DNA of 64,000 nucleotides from Turbatrix aceti (taxonomy: Eukaryota; Nematoda; Chromadorea; Rhabditida; Panagrolaimidae). Position 1 is the first letter of the stretch; every line of letters starts with the position of its first letter. Positions 47,150-57,144 of the stretch are shown here, piece after piece. The position numbers and the translations under genes were made by a program. The DNA lies in NCBI GenBank assembly GCA_963969345.1, contig OZ017769.1, forward strand, positions 6,079,725 through 6,143,724, given 5' to 3'. The notes under the pieces were generated by a model. That model worked only from the letters and a program-made list of their open reading frames with translations. It searched no databases and was not told where the DNA came from.

Positions 47150-48409
47150 ATGGCCGCCGAAGCCGTTGCAATCGAGATCGATGACGTCATCACGCCGCTG
47201 AGATCGTCGACACGGCGTCCGTCGACTCCGGTAAAACAAAAGTCACCGACAAGTTCGAGTAAGCGGGTTTTTTTGATGCCACGGTTGAATTCAGGTGAAC
47301 ATTTACTTCAGAAGAAGATGCTTCGTCGTCGATGTCGACGTCAAATTCGAATTTGACAGAAAAATCGGAAGACAAAAAGTCACACTCCATTTTGGGGCTT
47401 TTTACGCGGAAACATCCTCCGACGACACTCGAGAATCTCAACACCAAAGTGAGTAGCATAGCCGTTTGTGCTTGTCGACGAGAATTTTTTATACATAGCA
47501 GAAAGATTTTATAAAAATCATTACAATAATTTAAAAAAAAATATATATTGAACAAAAAAATGCTCATCGAAGCCAAAATGACTCAAAAATTGGTAAAAAA
47601 AAGTGCACAGTATTTTTTGCACGCAATTTTCGAATTTTTATAAAATGGATAATTTTTTTGGCACAATGCGGCCCGTTTTAGACCCCGGCCAAGGCCATAA
47701 AAAATCGGCTCGGCAGTTTTTGAGAGCTTTGTTAGTCAGGGACGACGTTTTTTTCTTTGCAGACCTCTTCCAAGCCAGCGAAGCACGACACGACGCCGTC
47801 CTCGTCGCTGAATTTTTTCCAGAGACTGTCATGGCATGCGAAACACTCGCCGACGACGCATCATTCTCCTCCAAGGTGCTTTTTCGTTTTTTTTGAAAGC
47901 CAACGTTTACTTTTACGTTTTTGTTTTGTTTTTTTAGCATCGGAGGACAGGGCGACGCGAAAACCCCCGTGCCAGACGAAGAAGCCGTGCTCCTTTCCCC
48001 GACGAAGGAGATGGAAGACGCCGTCTTTGAACCCGACCGGACGACAAATGCAGAAGAGTGGTTCGAATCTGCCGAGCAGCAGCTCCCGGAGTCCCTTTTC
48101 CCTTCAGAAATCGACGGGGAGGTCCTCCCTGAGGTCACAATCACGGCTGACGGCCCGATAAGAGACGCCACGCTTCGCTCGCTTGAGGAATTCCTCGACG
48201 ACTTCCGCAACGGCAGACTGCGTGCCCTCCGAAGCGGGGACCTCGCAGCGATGAGAAAAATGCAGTCAGGCCAGGTGGAAGTCTCTTCGCTCCAGATGCA
48301 GATCCACGATCGCCTCACCCAGCTCGGTGACGATTTTGACGAGGCCGACTTCGATGACGAGTACGCTGCGCTCCAGGCGTGTCTCGATCGGCTCCACGAC
48401 TCCATGTGA
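47150..48409 (+). CDS. CCDC28-like coiled-coil protein
   Basis: Exons 47150-47258, 47312-47448, 47763-47875 and 47938-48409 encode 276 residues. The first about 120 residues are Ser/Thr/Pro-rich and disordered (TPVKQKSPTSS, GLFTRKHPPTTLENLN). The last about 90 residues (LEEFLDDFRNGRLRALRSGD, MRKMQSGQVEVSSLQMQIHD, LQACLDRLHDSM) form a helical/coiled-coil segment resembling the conserved C-terminal domain of CCDC28A/B, a modifier of ciliary and TORC2 functions in vertebrates. The similarity is by pattern only. A GTGAGT overlaps the stop (CCATGTGAGT), so an alternative 3' exon is possible. The next gene starts 223 bp downstream on the same strand. Confidence 0.6.
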
Positions 48410-48632
48410 GTGGGCTTAGATACTCGAATCCGGTCTTGACACGAACTCCGGGCTGTAGGGACACTTTTGAGAACCTGTGCCATCCCTCCATGCTCGGCAC
48501 GAAATTTGCATAACCACGGACATTTGTGCGAAACACGCTCATCGGTTGAGGCCGCGGCGATGGCGTTCACTCGTGTCAGCTACCCATTAAAATCGCACTC
48601 GACAGAAGACAGCGGCGTTCCGGCGCGGCAAA

Positions 48633-50293
48633 ATGTCAAACCATAACAAAGAGGCGAAGCGGGATGCCGGTCATGACAAGAACGTAAGTCAGTTACTTCG
48701 CACCTCAGAGTCCCCCTGCACAGTCGCGTTTTCAGGATCAGGGATCGGTGAAATCCAAAAAGAAGACGTACTCGAAGAAAAACATCAAAATGGAGCCAAA
48801 CATGTCGACAGCCAAGCTGGCTGTGGCTGTCGAGCCCAAGGCGGCGGCAACGAAGGCGCCCACCTTCGAAGACCTCTGCAACAACTTCAAAGAAGGCGTT
48901 GTGCCGGCGAGGGACGCGCCTCCTCACCTCCAGGTTGGCGCGCACATCCAGAAATACCGAATCGAGAAACTCATTGGTTCCGGTGGCTTCGGTCAGATCT
49001 ACCGCGCTGTCGACGACAAAACGAAGAATGCCGTCGCGGTAAAGGTCGTCTCCGCAGACCACGAGCCGGGACGGATGGTACTCGAGCAAAAGGTGCTCAC
49101 GCTACTCCGACGAAAGTCAGAGCACGTGCCACAGCTCATCGCCAGCGGCGCTACGAAGAATTACAACTACATAGTCATGGAAATGCTCGGCCCGAATCTC
49201 TCCGACCTTCGAAAAAAGTTACCCCACAAAAAGTTCAATCTGACAACAGTGCTACGGGCCGGTTGTCAATCGGTGAACGGACTGAAAGATCTCCACGAAG
49301 TCGGATACCTGCACAGGTGAGCTTATATTCGAATGACAAACTGGGTTCGTTTGCAAACAAATTCGATTTTTCGGTCCGTTTTTGTTCATGAACACATTTT
49401 TTTAAATTTATTTGTTCGAGTTTGTTCGCGAACAAAGTTAAAATTTCGGAACACAAAACAAAAAAAAAGAGAAAATTTAGGGTAATGGTGTCAAAACTGA
49501 TGCTATTTGACGAAAAAAATGGCGAATAGCATTCATCAAAAAACGGAAGAATTTTTCGTTTTTTTTCCGCTCGGGAGAACAAAATTTCGCACAATTGTAA
49601 AAAAATATATTTGATCATCAAACTTTGAAATTGATTCGCGAACACAATCAAAAATGTTCGCGTTCGTTTTATTTTTTGACCAAAATTTAGAAATTGTACA
49701 CGTTCGTTTGCGAACAAAAAAACTGCTGTTCGCTCATCAAATTCCCCTGAATTAACCACCACATTTCTTGCAGAGACGTAAAACCCTCAAACATCTGCAT
49801 CGGACTAGGAATCAATCGACGGCGCATCTACATCGTCGACTACGGCATGACGCGCAAATTCATGAACGACGACGGCAGCATGAGACCACAACGGGTGTAC
49901 GCGAGTTTCCGGGGTACCATGCGGTATGTTTCGTTGACGGTGCACGAGCGGCGGGAACAGGGACGTGTCGACGACTTTTGGAGCCTTTTCTACAGCATTG
50001 CCGAGCTCGGCGAAGGCAGCCTACCCTGGCGAACACTCACCGACGCCGAGGAGATTGCTGAGCGCAAGCGGGCCTGCACCTTCACCGACGTCTGCCCCTC
50101 CTTTCCCGAACCAACTAAGAGATTCCTCGAACACCTCGAACAATTGACGTACAAAGAACTTCCTGACTACCAGCTGCTCTGTGACTGCCTCAAGCAAAGC
50201 CTACCACCGGGATTCAGCGAAAACGCGCGGTACGAATGGGAAGAACACCCTGAAAACACCGGCAACTCAAAGAACACCGAGGAAACGGATTAA
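48633..50293 (+). CDS. CK1-group protein kinase, tau-tubulin-kinase-like
   Basis: Exons 48633-48683, 48736-49316 and 49774-50293 encode 383 residues. A Lys-rich N-terminus precedes a full kinase domain (about 105-345): glycine loop GSGGFGQIY, VAIK-type AVKV, catalytic loop HRDVKPSN, metal-binding DYG in place of DFG, and the CK1/TTBK activation segment FRGTMRYVSL. DDFWSLFYSIAELGEGSLPW is typical of the nematode-expanded TTBK-like branch, many of which are male-germline expressed. Ser/Thr kinase activity is expected because Lys, Asp and Asn catalytic residues are present. Intron 2 (457 bp) is largely repeat family B. Confidence 0.9.
49335..49745. repeat. Repeat family B, copy 8 (kinase intron 2)
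   Basis: Contains GGGTTCGTTTGCAAACAAAT, TTTGTTCGCGAACAAAGTTA, the core ATTTGACGAAAAAAATGGCG and TTTTCCGCTCGGGAGAACAA, and the end block GCTGTTCGCTCATC. The core is nearly identical to 50565-50650. Confidence 0.85.
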
Positions 50294-50359
50294 CCCGTTT
50301 TTTTTTTTGTTTTTACGAGACGTTTCGCATAAAAGCATCGCGTCCTCGAAGATTCTGTG

Positions 50360-50725
50360 CGTGGGTGGGCGAACAGTCGTTTTTTTCGACACGAACATTT
50401 GGATAATTTTGTTCGATAAGTCGAACATTTTTGATTGTGTTCCGATTTTATTGTAAAATAACATTAATTTTGACACTGTTATCGTAAATTTACCCAATTT
50501 TTGTTCGTTTTATTTCTTCGAAAATTTTTTCTTTGTTTGCGAACAAACACGGACATGAAAAATCGACGAAAAAAATGGCAAATATCATTTATCACAAAAT
50601 GGAGAACTTTTTCGTTTTTTTTCCGCTCGGGAGAACAAAATTTCACACAATTGTAAAAACTTTGATGTTCATTCGCGAACACGCTCAAAAATGTTCGCGT
50701 TCGTTTTATTTTTTGATCAAAATCC
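50360..50725. repeat. Repeat family B, copy 9 (between convergent kinase and ABC genes)
   Basis: Begins GGGTGGGCGAACAGTCGTTT. The core CGACGAAAAAAATGGCAAAT and TTTTCCGCTCGGGAGAACAA matches copy 8. It then has CATTCGCGAACACGCTC and TTCGCGTTCGTTTTATTTTT. It is the only well-preserved copy outside an intron. Confidence 0.85.
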
Positions 50726-50786
50726 AACTTTTTTTTACGATGCAACTTTTTTATGACAATAACAAACCCAAAAAAACAGAAGAGGT

Positions 50787-53473
50787 CTAGAGATACGATC
50801 CGGCAAAGCTGCTTCCGAGGAAGCTTTGCGCGTAGCCGCTGCCACTCGTCGGTGATGTCGGACGGGCGCGACCTCGGGTCCGGCGACGCACCTGCTGCGG
50901 CTGTACTTCGTTCTCGCTGAGGTCCTGGCCCAGCATCTGGCGTCGAACGAGTTCTTTGTAGATGCCCTCCTGTCCGATGAGTTCCCGATGCGTGCCCTGC
51001 TGAACGACGCGGCCGCCGCTGATGACCACAATCTTGTCTGCGTTCTCGACCGTGCTGAGTCTATGCGCGATGAGGATGACAGTCTTTCCGTGGAGGTTTT
51101 TCTGGATAGCTTCTTGCACCGCGTGCTCCGATTCAGAATCCAGCGCTGACGTCGCTTCGTCGAGCAGCAGGATAACAGGATCTCGGACGAGGGCGCGCGC
51201 AATGGCGATTCGCTGCTTTTGGCCACCCGACATCTGGGAGCCCTTCTCGCCGACGTTGGTGTCGTAGCCGCTCTGCGTGCCGAGGATGAAGTCGTGCGCG
51301 TTGGCGAGCTGTGCTGCCTGCTGGACGGCGTGGTCCGTGCAGTGGTCAAGGCCGTACGCGATGTTTTCTCGGATGGAGCGCGCGTAAAGGACCGGCTCCT
51401 GGCCGACGAGAGCAACTTTCGTGTGCAGGTATTTGTGGTCATAGGCACGCACGCTGATGCCGTCTATGAGGACATCGCCGTTGTCTGGCTCGTAAAAGTG
51501 CTCGAGCATGGCGATGCAGGAACTTTTTCCGCCACCTGAGGGTCCGACCAGGGCAACCACTTCGCCGCGATTTGCCGTGAATGTGAGATCCTGTAATGTG
51601 AACACAAACATTCGTTTCGGGAGTTCTAATAATATCGGTGCTCACATGCATGACAGTAACATCCGGTCTCGTGGGATAGGTAAACCTGATGTTTCGGAAC
51701 TCAATCTTGCCCTGCAACAGCTGAGGCTTGTGTGTGCCGTTGTTGAGGAGGGTCGGCTGGCGGTCGATGAGCTCGAACACCTTGCGCGACGCACCTACGG
51801 CCTGCATGAGGCCGTTCCAGACCTCGCCGAGTTCCTAAAAGAACATGCATTTATTGCCAGCCATTTTTATCCGTTTGCCTACTCTGAGATTTTCACCGAG
51901 CTGAAACTGGTAAAGCAGAAAGGAGACAAGCAGACCGGCATCAACAACTTTTAAAATGACCAAATGTCCTCCGTAGAAGAGCACAACCGTCAGAATGCCC
52001 ATCTGGAGCAGCTCACTTGTCAGTAAAAATCCGACATGCGCGATCGCTTTTCGCACGCCGATGGACAGCGTGACGTCCAGGAAGCTGAGGAAACGGAGCG
52101 ATTCGTACTCTTCGCACGCGAAACTCTTCACTGTTCGAACCGCGCTCAAGACTTCTTCCGCGACGTCGTTTGCCTTTGCGATACTTGTCTGGGCTTCTTC
52201 TGCGAGTTTCTAAAAATTTGATTTGTCGGCACTGAATTCTGGAGACACCCTACCTCGTAGTAAACACCGTAGATTTTGGAAACCAGGAAAATAATAGGCA
52301 CCGCGATGAATGTAACCATGGTCAGACGCCATGACAGGGTGGTCATGAAGATGAGCGAGCCCACCAGCATGGTCACGTTGCGCGTCAGCACGTTCATGTA
52401 CAGCGAGAGCGTGTTGGACATTGTCTGACAATCCGCGTTGAGTCTGGATACGATTTCACCTGAAAACGATCCGTTGTTCGTTTACGCTCATTGGACGACT
52501 CACCTGTTTTGTTGGCATCAAAATAACCAATTTCCTGTGCGACGAGCGAGCTGAAGAGATCGTGCCGGATTCTGCGATCCACCCGAGCTTGTGAATACGT
52601 GAAAAAGCCTCCACGGAAGCCTCCAAACACGGTGCCAGCCAGCGAGAGCATCGCCATGATCATGACGGCACGATGAAGGTTGTCGTAGGAGGCGTCTTTG
52701 CCGAAAACTGCCGATACGACCTCGCCCGTGTAATAGGGGGTGAAGACGCGGGCTGAAACCGTCAAACCATCTGCTTAGCCGAGAAATACTCGTTTTTTGG
52801 ACTCACCAAGCGAATAGAGGAACAGGAAACTGAAAGCTACGGAGTAAAAAGCCCATTCCTTGGCCATGTATTTGAAAAGCCGGAAGAGCATTTTGAAAGT
52901 CTCGCGTTTCTGTGCGTCGCGTTCCGTGTCAAGACGCTGCAACTCGGTGTAGTACGCCTCATCCTCATCATTTTCATCGTAGAGTCTTCGATGTCCAGAC
53001 GGCGTGCGCGGCTCTTCGTGGACCCGCGCGAACACCACCACCCAGACGCCATAGACAATAAACGACGCAAACACGCACCAAAGCATCAAAATCCAATCGC
53101 CAACGACCAGCTTGGTGTTCGCGTCTTCGTAGAAAGCCAGCAACTTGGTCGGCGAGAACGACAAAATAATGAGGACGACCGTAAGCGTGATATTGCTGTA
53201 CTGCGCCATGACCGGAGGCCCGGTCTGGGGGTTGGAGTAAACGCCGAGGCCGCCACCGATGAGGATAGCGACTCGGATGACGGCGACGGCGAGAAAGTCG
53301 ACGGGATTGACCGTGAAATCATAGTTGTGGAAATCAAACCAGTGGGCTACGTTGTCAATGGTGAAGAATTTGCCATTCCACATAAGACCGACAAAGTTGA
53401 CAAAGATGTCGAGGACGGAGAAGGCAAAGGCAATGCCCAACGCCTGCGACGGCGAGTACCAGTCCGGAGTCAT
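50787..53473 (-). CDS. ABC half transporter, ABCB9/TAPL (HAF)-like
   Basis: Exons in transcript order are 53473-52807, 52752-52504, 52459-52254, 52209-51883, 51834-51646 and 51590-50787, giving 813 residues. An N-terminal four-helix TMD0 (about 1-170) precedes a six-helix core and one nucleotide-binding domain from residue 547: Walker A GPSGGGKS, Q-loop VGQEPVL, signature MSGGQKQRIAIARAL, Walker B ILLLDEATSALD and switch His in IAHRLSTV. TMD0 plus one ABC domain fits TAP-like ABCB9, a lysosomal peptide exporter. Worm HAF-4/HAF-9 act on gut granules. The tail is Arg/Ser-rich. The start at 53473 is the best in-frame ATG before TMD0, and upstream ATGs give non-family sequence. Confidence 0.92.
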
Positions 53474-54000
53474 GCGTACGACGTCTTGCAGCGGCTGTCT
53501 GGTCTTCTGCGACTGAAGGACACGACGGGGAGCAAGCAATTGCAGGCGATGGGTGATAAGGCTCCCAACATGAACTGCATGCTTTCTGTCCGTTGTCCTG
53601 ATAAGCCGCAGCGTTGAAGCAGCAGTAATCACTCTGGAAAAAACGTAACAAAAACATAACTGCAAAAAGCAAGAGAGCCAATAATTGGGGTTCTCGATGA
53701 TAAAAAGGTAAAATGGCTTCCAAAAATAATGTTATATCTTTTTTCTGCTGATAGGCCTAAAAAAACTTACTATGTTAATTGCTATGATGTATTTATTTTA
53801 TGGGGATTAACATTTCGCCGAGCACCCCAAAATGCCATCGTAAAGTCATTTTGTCGGCATTCCTTCCCATAAGCCGCCGTGGAATCCGATGTCTATCTCT
53901 CAACTCTCGTCATCGACGAACAATCGTTGATCTGGTGGATTTGCATGTCATCTACTTGTCAAAAACCGACAGACATATGCATTCAGCCTGATGTTCCGCA

Positions 54001-55146
54001 ATGACGACGTCTTCGATCAATGTTCCGACGATTGGCGTTCAGCCGCCTTCTATGAAACCACCTGAATTGAAGAAGGATGAAGCAATCATACAACCATCAA
54101 TTTGGAACCACGCCTTCTGGTATCATCCCCTGATCAACAAATCCAATAAGGATTCGATCACCTTTGTCATGCGCCACGCAGAAGACGTCGAATCCGTTTT
54201 TGGGCCTTTTTGGCACGTGACTGCGACGAGTTGCGGGAGGGTATGTCTTCCCCCCCCCCCTGCACTGTGTTTTCTAAGCTTATCCTTATTTTTTCAGTAC
54301 TACCCCTACGACCTCAATATGCCACCGGTCGTGCCGACGCTCTCACTCAACCTAAAAAGGCCTCCCTCTCCGTTGACTACGTTCGGCAAATTCCAGACCA
54401 AAAACATGGCCGCCATTCTGGAGAAAATGGGCTTCCGGCTGAGCGAGATCATAGCTGCGCCTGAGTTGAACTGCGTCGAGACCGCGTGCACCTTCGGGAA
54501 AGCCTTTGGATGCAAGGTATTCATCGCAGACGCTCTCCGACGCGCCCGCGCTGAAGGCCAATTCATGACACTGGAGCAGTTCAAAAGCTGTGGATTCGAC
54601 GTGTCAGTGAAGTCTCTGGGCGACTCTTTCCACCCCAATCGCATAACCGAGACTAACAAAGATGCCATAAAACGCACCAGAAATGCGCTCCAACAGATTT
54701 TGTGCCAAAAGGATTATAACTCTCGCCGCAAGGTGGTTCTCGTGGTAGGACACGCGCTGACGGTTAAAATCGCGCAGTCGATGGCTGTGATCGAGGATAC
54801 ACGGGTCTACGATCCTCTCGCCACGATGCCTTTTGCTATCCCGGACCAGTTGAATAACGCCTCGCTGACTATTGCCGATGAACTGCTGGACTCGCTCGAT
54901 GAATTCTACCCCGCCGGCTCCATCGACGCCTTTCGCAGACGCTTCGGCAATGAATACATTTCTCGCGTTGTCGAACCCCTGCCGTGGATGACGATCCAGG
55001 CCGGGCAGCTGCCTGCCAACAATCAGCTCGTGGTCCTTGATACGTCTACTGCCAACGCGCGTTCTGCGACCCGAATGGTCTCATCACAGTTTAAATCGCA
55101 GCCTCCTGCTGAAATCCCCGAAGGAAACACCACTGTTATCATCTGA
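54001..55146 (+). CDS. Histidine-phosphatase (phosphoglycerate-mutase-like) superfamily protein
   Basis: Exons 54001-54240 and 54298-55146 encode 362 residues. The 57-bp intron is a multiple of three without a stop, and is accepted for its GTATGT donor, TTTTTTCAG acceptor and poly-C content. The catalytic motif reads FVMRHAEDVES (His59), and the second histidine lies in VLVVGHALTVK. LSEIIAAPELNCVETACTFG matches the UBASH3/STS branch of the PGAM fold, but the N-terminal UBA and SH3 domains are absent. Whether it is a phosphatase or has lost activity cannot be told. AATAAA follows 32 bp after the stop. Confidence 0.85.
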   Translation: MTTSSINVPTIGVQPPSMKPPELKKDEAIIQPSIWNHAFWYHPLINKSNKDSITFVMRHAEDVESVFGPFWHVTATSCGRVCLPPPPALCFLSLSLFFQYYPYDLNMPPVVPTLSLNLKRPPSPLTTFGKFQTKNMAAILEKMGFRLSEIIAAPELNCVETACTFGKAFGCKVFIADALRRARAEGQFMTLEQFKSCGFDVSVKSLGDSFHPNRITETNKDAIKRTRNALQQILCQKDYNSRRKVVLVVGHALTVKIAQSMAVIEDTRVYDPLATMPFAIPDQLNNASLTIADELLDSLDEFYPAGSIDAFRRRFGNEYISRVVEPLPWMTIQAGQLPANNQLVVLDTSTANARSATRMVSSQFKSQPPAEIPEGNTTVII

Positions 55147-55177
55147 TGTGAGTAAGAAGCTCTGTTTATCCAATGTG

Positions 55178-55183
55178 AATAAA
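55178..55183 (+). promoter_or_regulatory. Polyadenylation signal of the PGAM-like gene
   Basis: AATAAA 31 bp after the stop codon at 55146. Confidence 0.7.
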
Positions 55184-55284
55184 GTGGGGGTTCGTTTTAT
55201 GCGCATTTGCCTTCCTCATTGGCACGCATGCATCTATGCATGTTTTTGACGTCACAGAGGCCAGGCCATCTCTCTGTAAATGGC

Positions 55285-56299
55285 TCAGTGTCGCCAGTTG
55301 TTGCGTCTGAGATAACTGTAGCACTCCAGAGAGAAGGCTTCACCGAGCACCTGCCAGGCCTGGTGCGTGGCGTCGTCCATCGGGCCTTTGGTTTCCAGGA
55401 ACATGACCAGAATAGACCAGAATTCCTGAAAGGTCCGTTTGTGTAGCGAGATTGCTTCGGGAGCAAAGATGCCCGTTATTTGGCACGTCACTTTCAAAAC
55501 GTAGCGTTTTTTCGTTTTTTTCTCGCGGCTCAGGACACTACGAGAAACGTCATCTGCGACCAAAGTTTAAAAGAAAAACGTTTTCACTTTTTTTTAATTT
55601 CCTACATAGTTAGTTGTTTGCAGACAAGTCTTTGTGTTGTGCTCAAGGTCACTAACACTGAGGGGTATTAAAAGCAATTTGGGGAAAACCATGTTTTCGG
55701 AGTGCTGTCTGCCCAAAGTCTGGACGCCCGTCTGATTACCCTTTTTACATAAATGGAGTCTCTGAATTTTTTTAACAACTAACTTACACTCCATAAAACA
55801 GGGCTGAATTTAAGTTGTCGGTGGCGGTTTACTGTTTCCTGTGCGAAAGCATGAAAAACGCCGATGTTGTCGTACGAAGAAACAATTTGGTGGAGCGCGA
55901 CCAAAATCTTTGTTCCGAGCTTGTTGATCTTCGCCTCGAGACCGGTGTCCTTTTCGAGGTGCTCGGCATCCCGAAAATGGCACTGGAAATGCGGGTAGCT
56001 CAGGAGACTGAAAAAAACAACGGTGAAGACGTGTTCGGCGAGGAAGGGAACGTAGGCACTCACAACTTGTAGAACTCGATGCCGGTCTGCAGGTCGTCGG
56101 AAGCGCTGCCGGTGTGCAGTTGCTTCAGAGACTTGAGGCAGAGGGCTTTGGTCTTGTCCGGGCTTTCCATCTCCCGTGGTGGCATCGGCATCAACGGCTG
56201 CTGTGATGGAACCCCTCTCGAGCTCTCGGGCTTAAAAGAGAGAGAGCCCCTTCCGCGCGGACGGCCCCCACCAGAGAACGATGCGTGTCGTTCCCTCAT
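55285..56299 (-). CDS. Globin with N-terminal extension (globin 1)
   Basis: Exons in transcript order are 56299-56064, 56007-55788 and 55425-55285, giving 198 residues. The globin fold runs from about residue 48 (KALCLKSLKQL) to the end. The proximal His is in ETVNRHRQLKFSP, and LLSYPHFQCHF and EFWSILVMFLETKG match the neighbouring globin. At the distal E7 position the sequence reads Leu (INKLGTKILVALH), where the neighbour has Gln. About 45 extra N-terminal residues are Arg/Gly/Pro-rich and could be bypassed by starting at an internal Met. The intron after residue 152 is 362 bp. It lies 126 bp downstream of globin 2 on the same strand, so it arose by tandem duplication and may be co-transcribed. 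Confidence 0.9.
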
Positions 56300-56361
56300 T
56301 AATCCGGAAGCCCCCTGCCGCGGCTATGCGTGCAGGTTTGTGCAAAAAAAAATGCTGATTA

Positions 56362-56367
56362 TTTATT
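56362..56367 (-). promoter_or_regulatory. Polyadenylation signal of globin 2
   Basis: AATAAA on the minus strand, 59 bp after the globin 2 stop and before the globin 1 start, so globin 2 can end its transcript between the two genes. Confidence 0.6.
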
Positions 56368-56425
56368 CAGGGACTTTTAAACACGTCGAGATTACAATGA
56401 CAAGCAGGAAGACATCAAGCGCCGC

Positions 56426-57054
56426 TCAATAGCTCCAGTTGTTTTTCTTCAGCCAGGATTCGCATTCGTCGGAGAATCCCTTGCCAAGCGTGGCCCAGGC
56501 CTGGCGCGTGGGCTCGTCGAGCGTGATCTTCGTGGCGAGGAAGTTGACGAAGACCGTGAAAAATGCCGACCAAAGAGCAGGGTCCATTTTGTAGATACGG
56601 TGGCGGTTGATGGTTTCGCGTGCGTAGGCACGGAAGACAGATTGGTCGTCGTAGGAGTCGACGATGACGTGGACAGCGAGGAGGAGACGCGTGCCCTGCT
56701 TGTGGAAGCGCTCGCTGTTGTGCACCTTTTCGGCGTCGTAGTTTTCAGCGCCTTTGAAGTACTTGCGGAGATCCGGGTGATTCGTGAACATGCTAAATAC
56801 AAAGAGGGATCACGTCATTTTGTTTTAGGCCATTTGTCCAGATCTCATAAAAAATGCGTGGAGATCGTAAATTTTTTTCTGACGTGTCAGAAAAAAAAAC
56901 GTGTCCCTGCGTGACACCTGAGAGCAAAAATAAATGAATTCCGGAACGGAACTTACTATTTGTAAAAATCGACGCCGTTTTGGATTTCTTCAGGCGAGAG
57001 ACCGATGGGGACTGACTCGAGGGATTTACGGCACAGAGCCTTGATTTCCGCCAT
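56426..57054 (-). CDS. Globin (globin 2)
   Basis: Exons in transcript order are 57054-56957 and 56792-56426, giving 154 residues, standard single-domain length with no signal peptide. It begins AEIKALCRKSLESV. The CD region reads TNHPDLRKYFKGAENY. The distal E7 residue is Gln (HKQGTRLLLAVH), common in nematode globins, and the proximal His is in ETINRHRIYKMDP. The end is WLKKNNWSY. The split at B-helix codon TA|C is shared with globin 1. It probably binds O2 reversibly in the cytoplasm. A TATATAAAAA box lies about 80 bp upstream. Confidence 0.96.
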
Positions 57055-57134
57055 TGTATGTATTCAGTGGGTTGAAACAGGAACAACAGTGAGTTAAAAA
57101 AGGAAGTATTTACTTATTTTCGTTTGGGTGCCTG

Positions 57135-57144
57135 TTTTTATATA
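57135..57144 (-). promoter_or_regulatory. TATA box of globin 2
   Basis: The minus strand reads TATATAAAAA, 81 bp upstream of the globin 2 ATG. Spacing fits a short 5' UTR. Confidence 0.55.

Noticed and set aside
53474..53723. Upstream ATGs extending the ABC transporter by about 60-80 residues
   Set aside because: The extra sequence is basic and unlike TMD0, and probably 5' UTR. Only RNA data could settle it.
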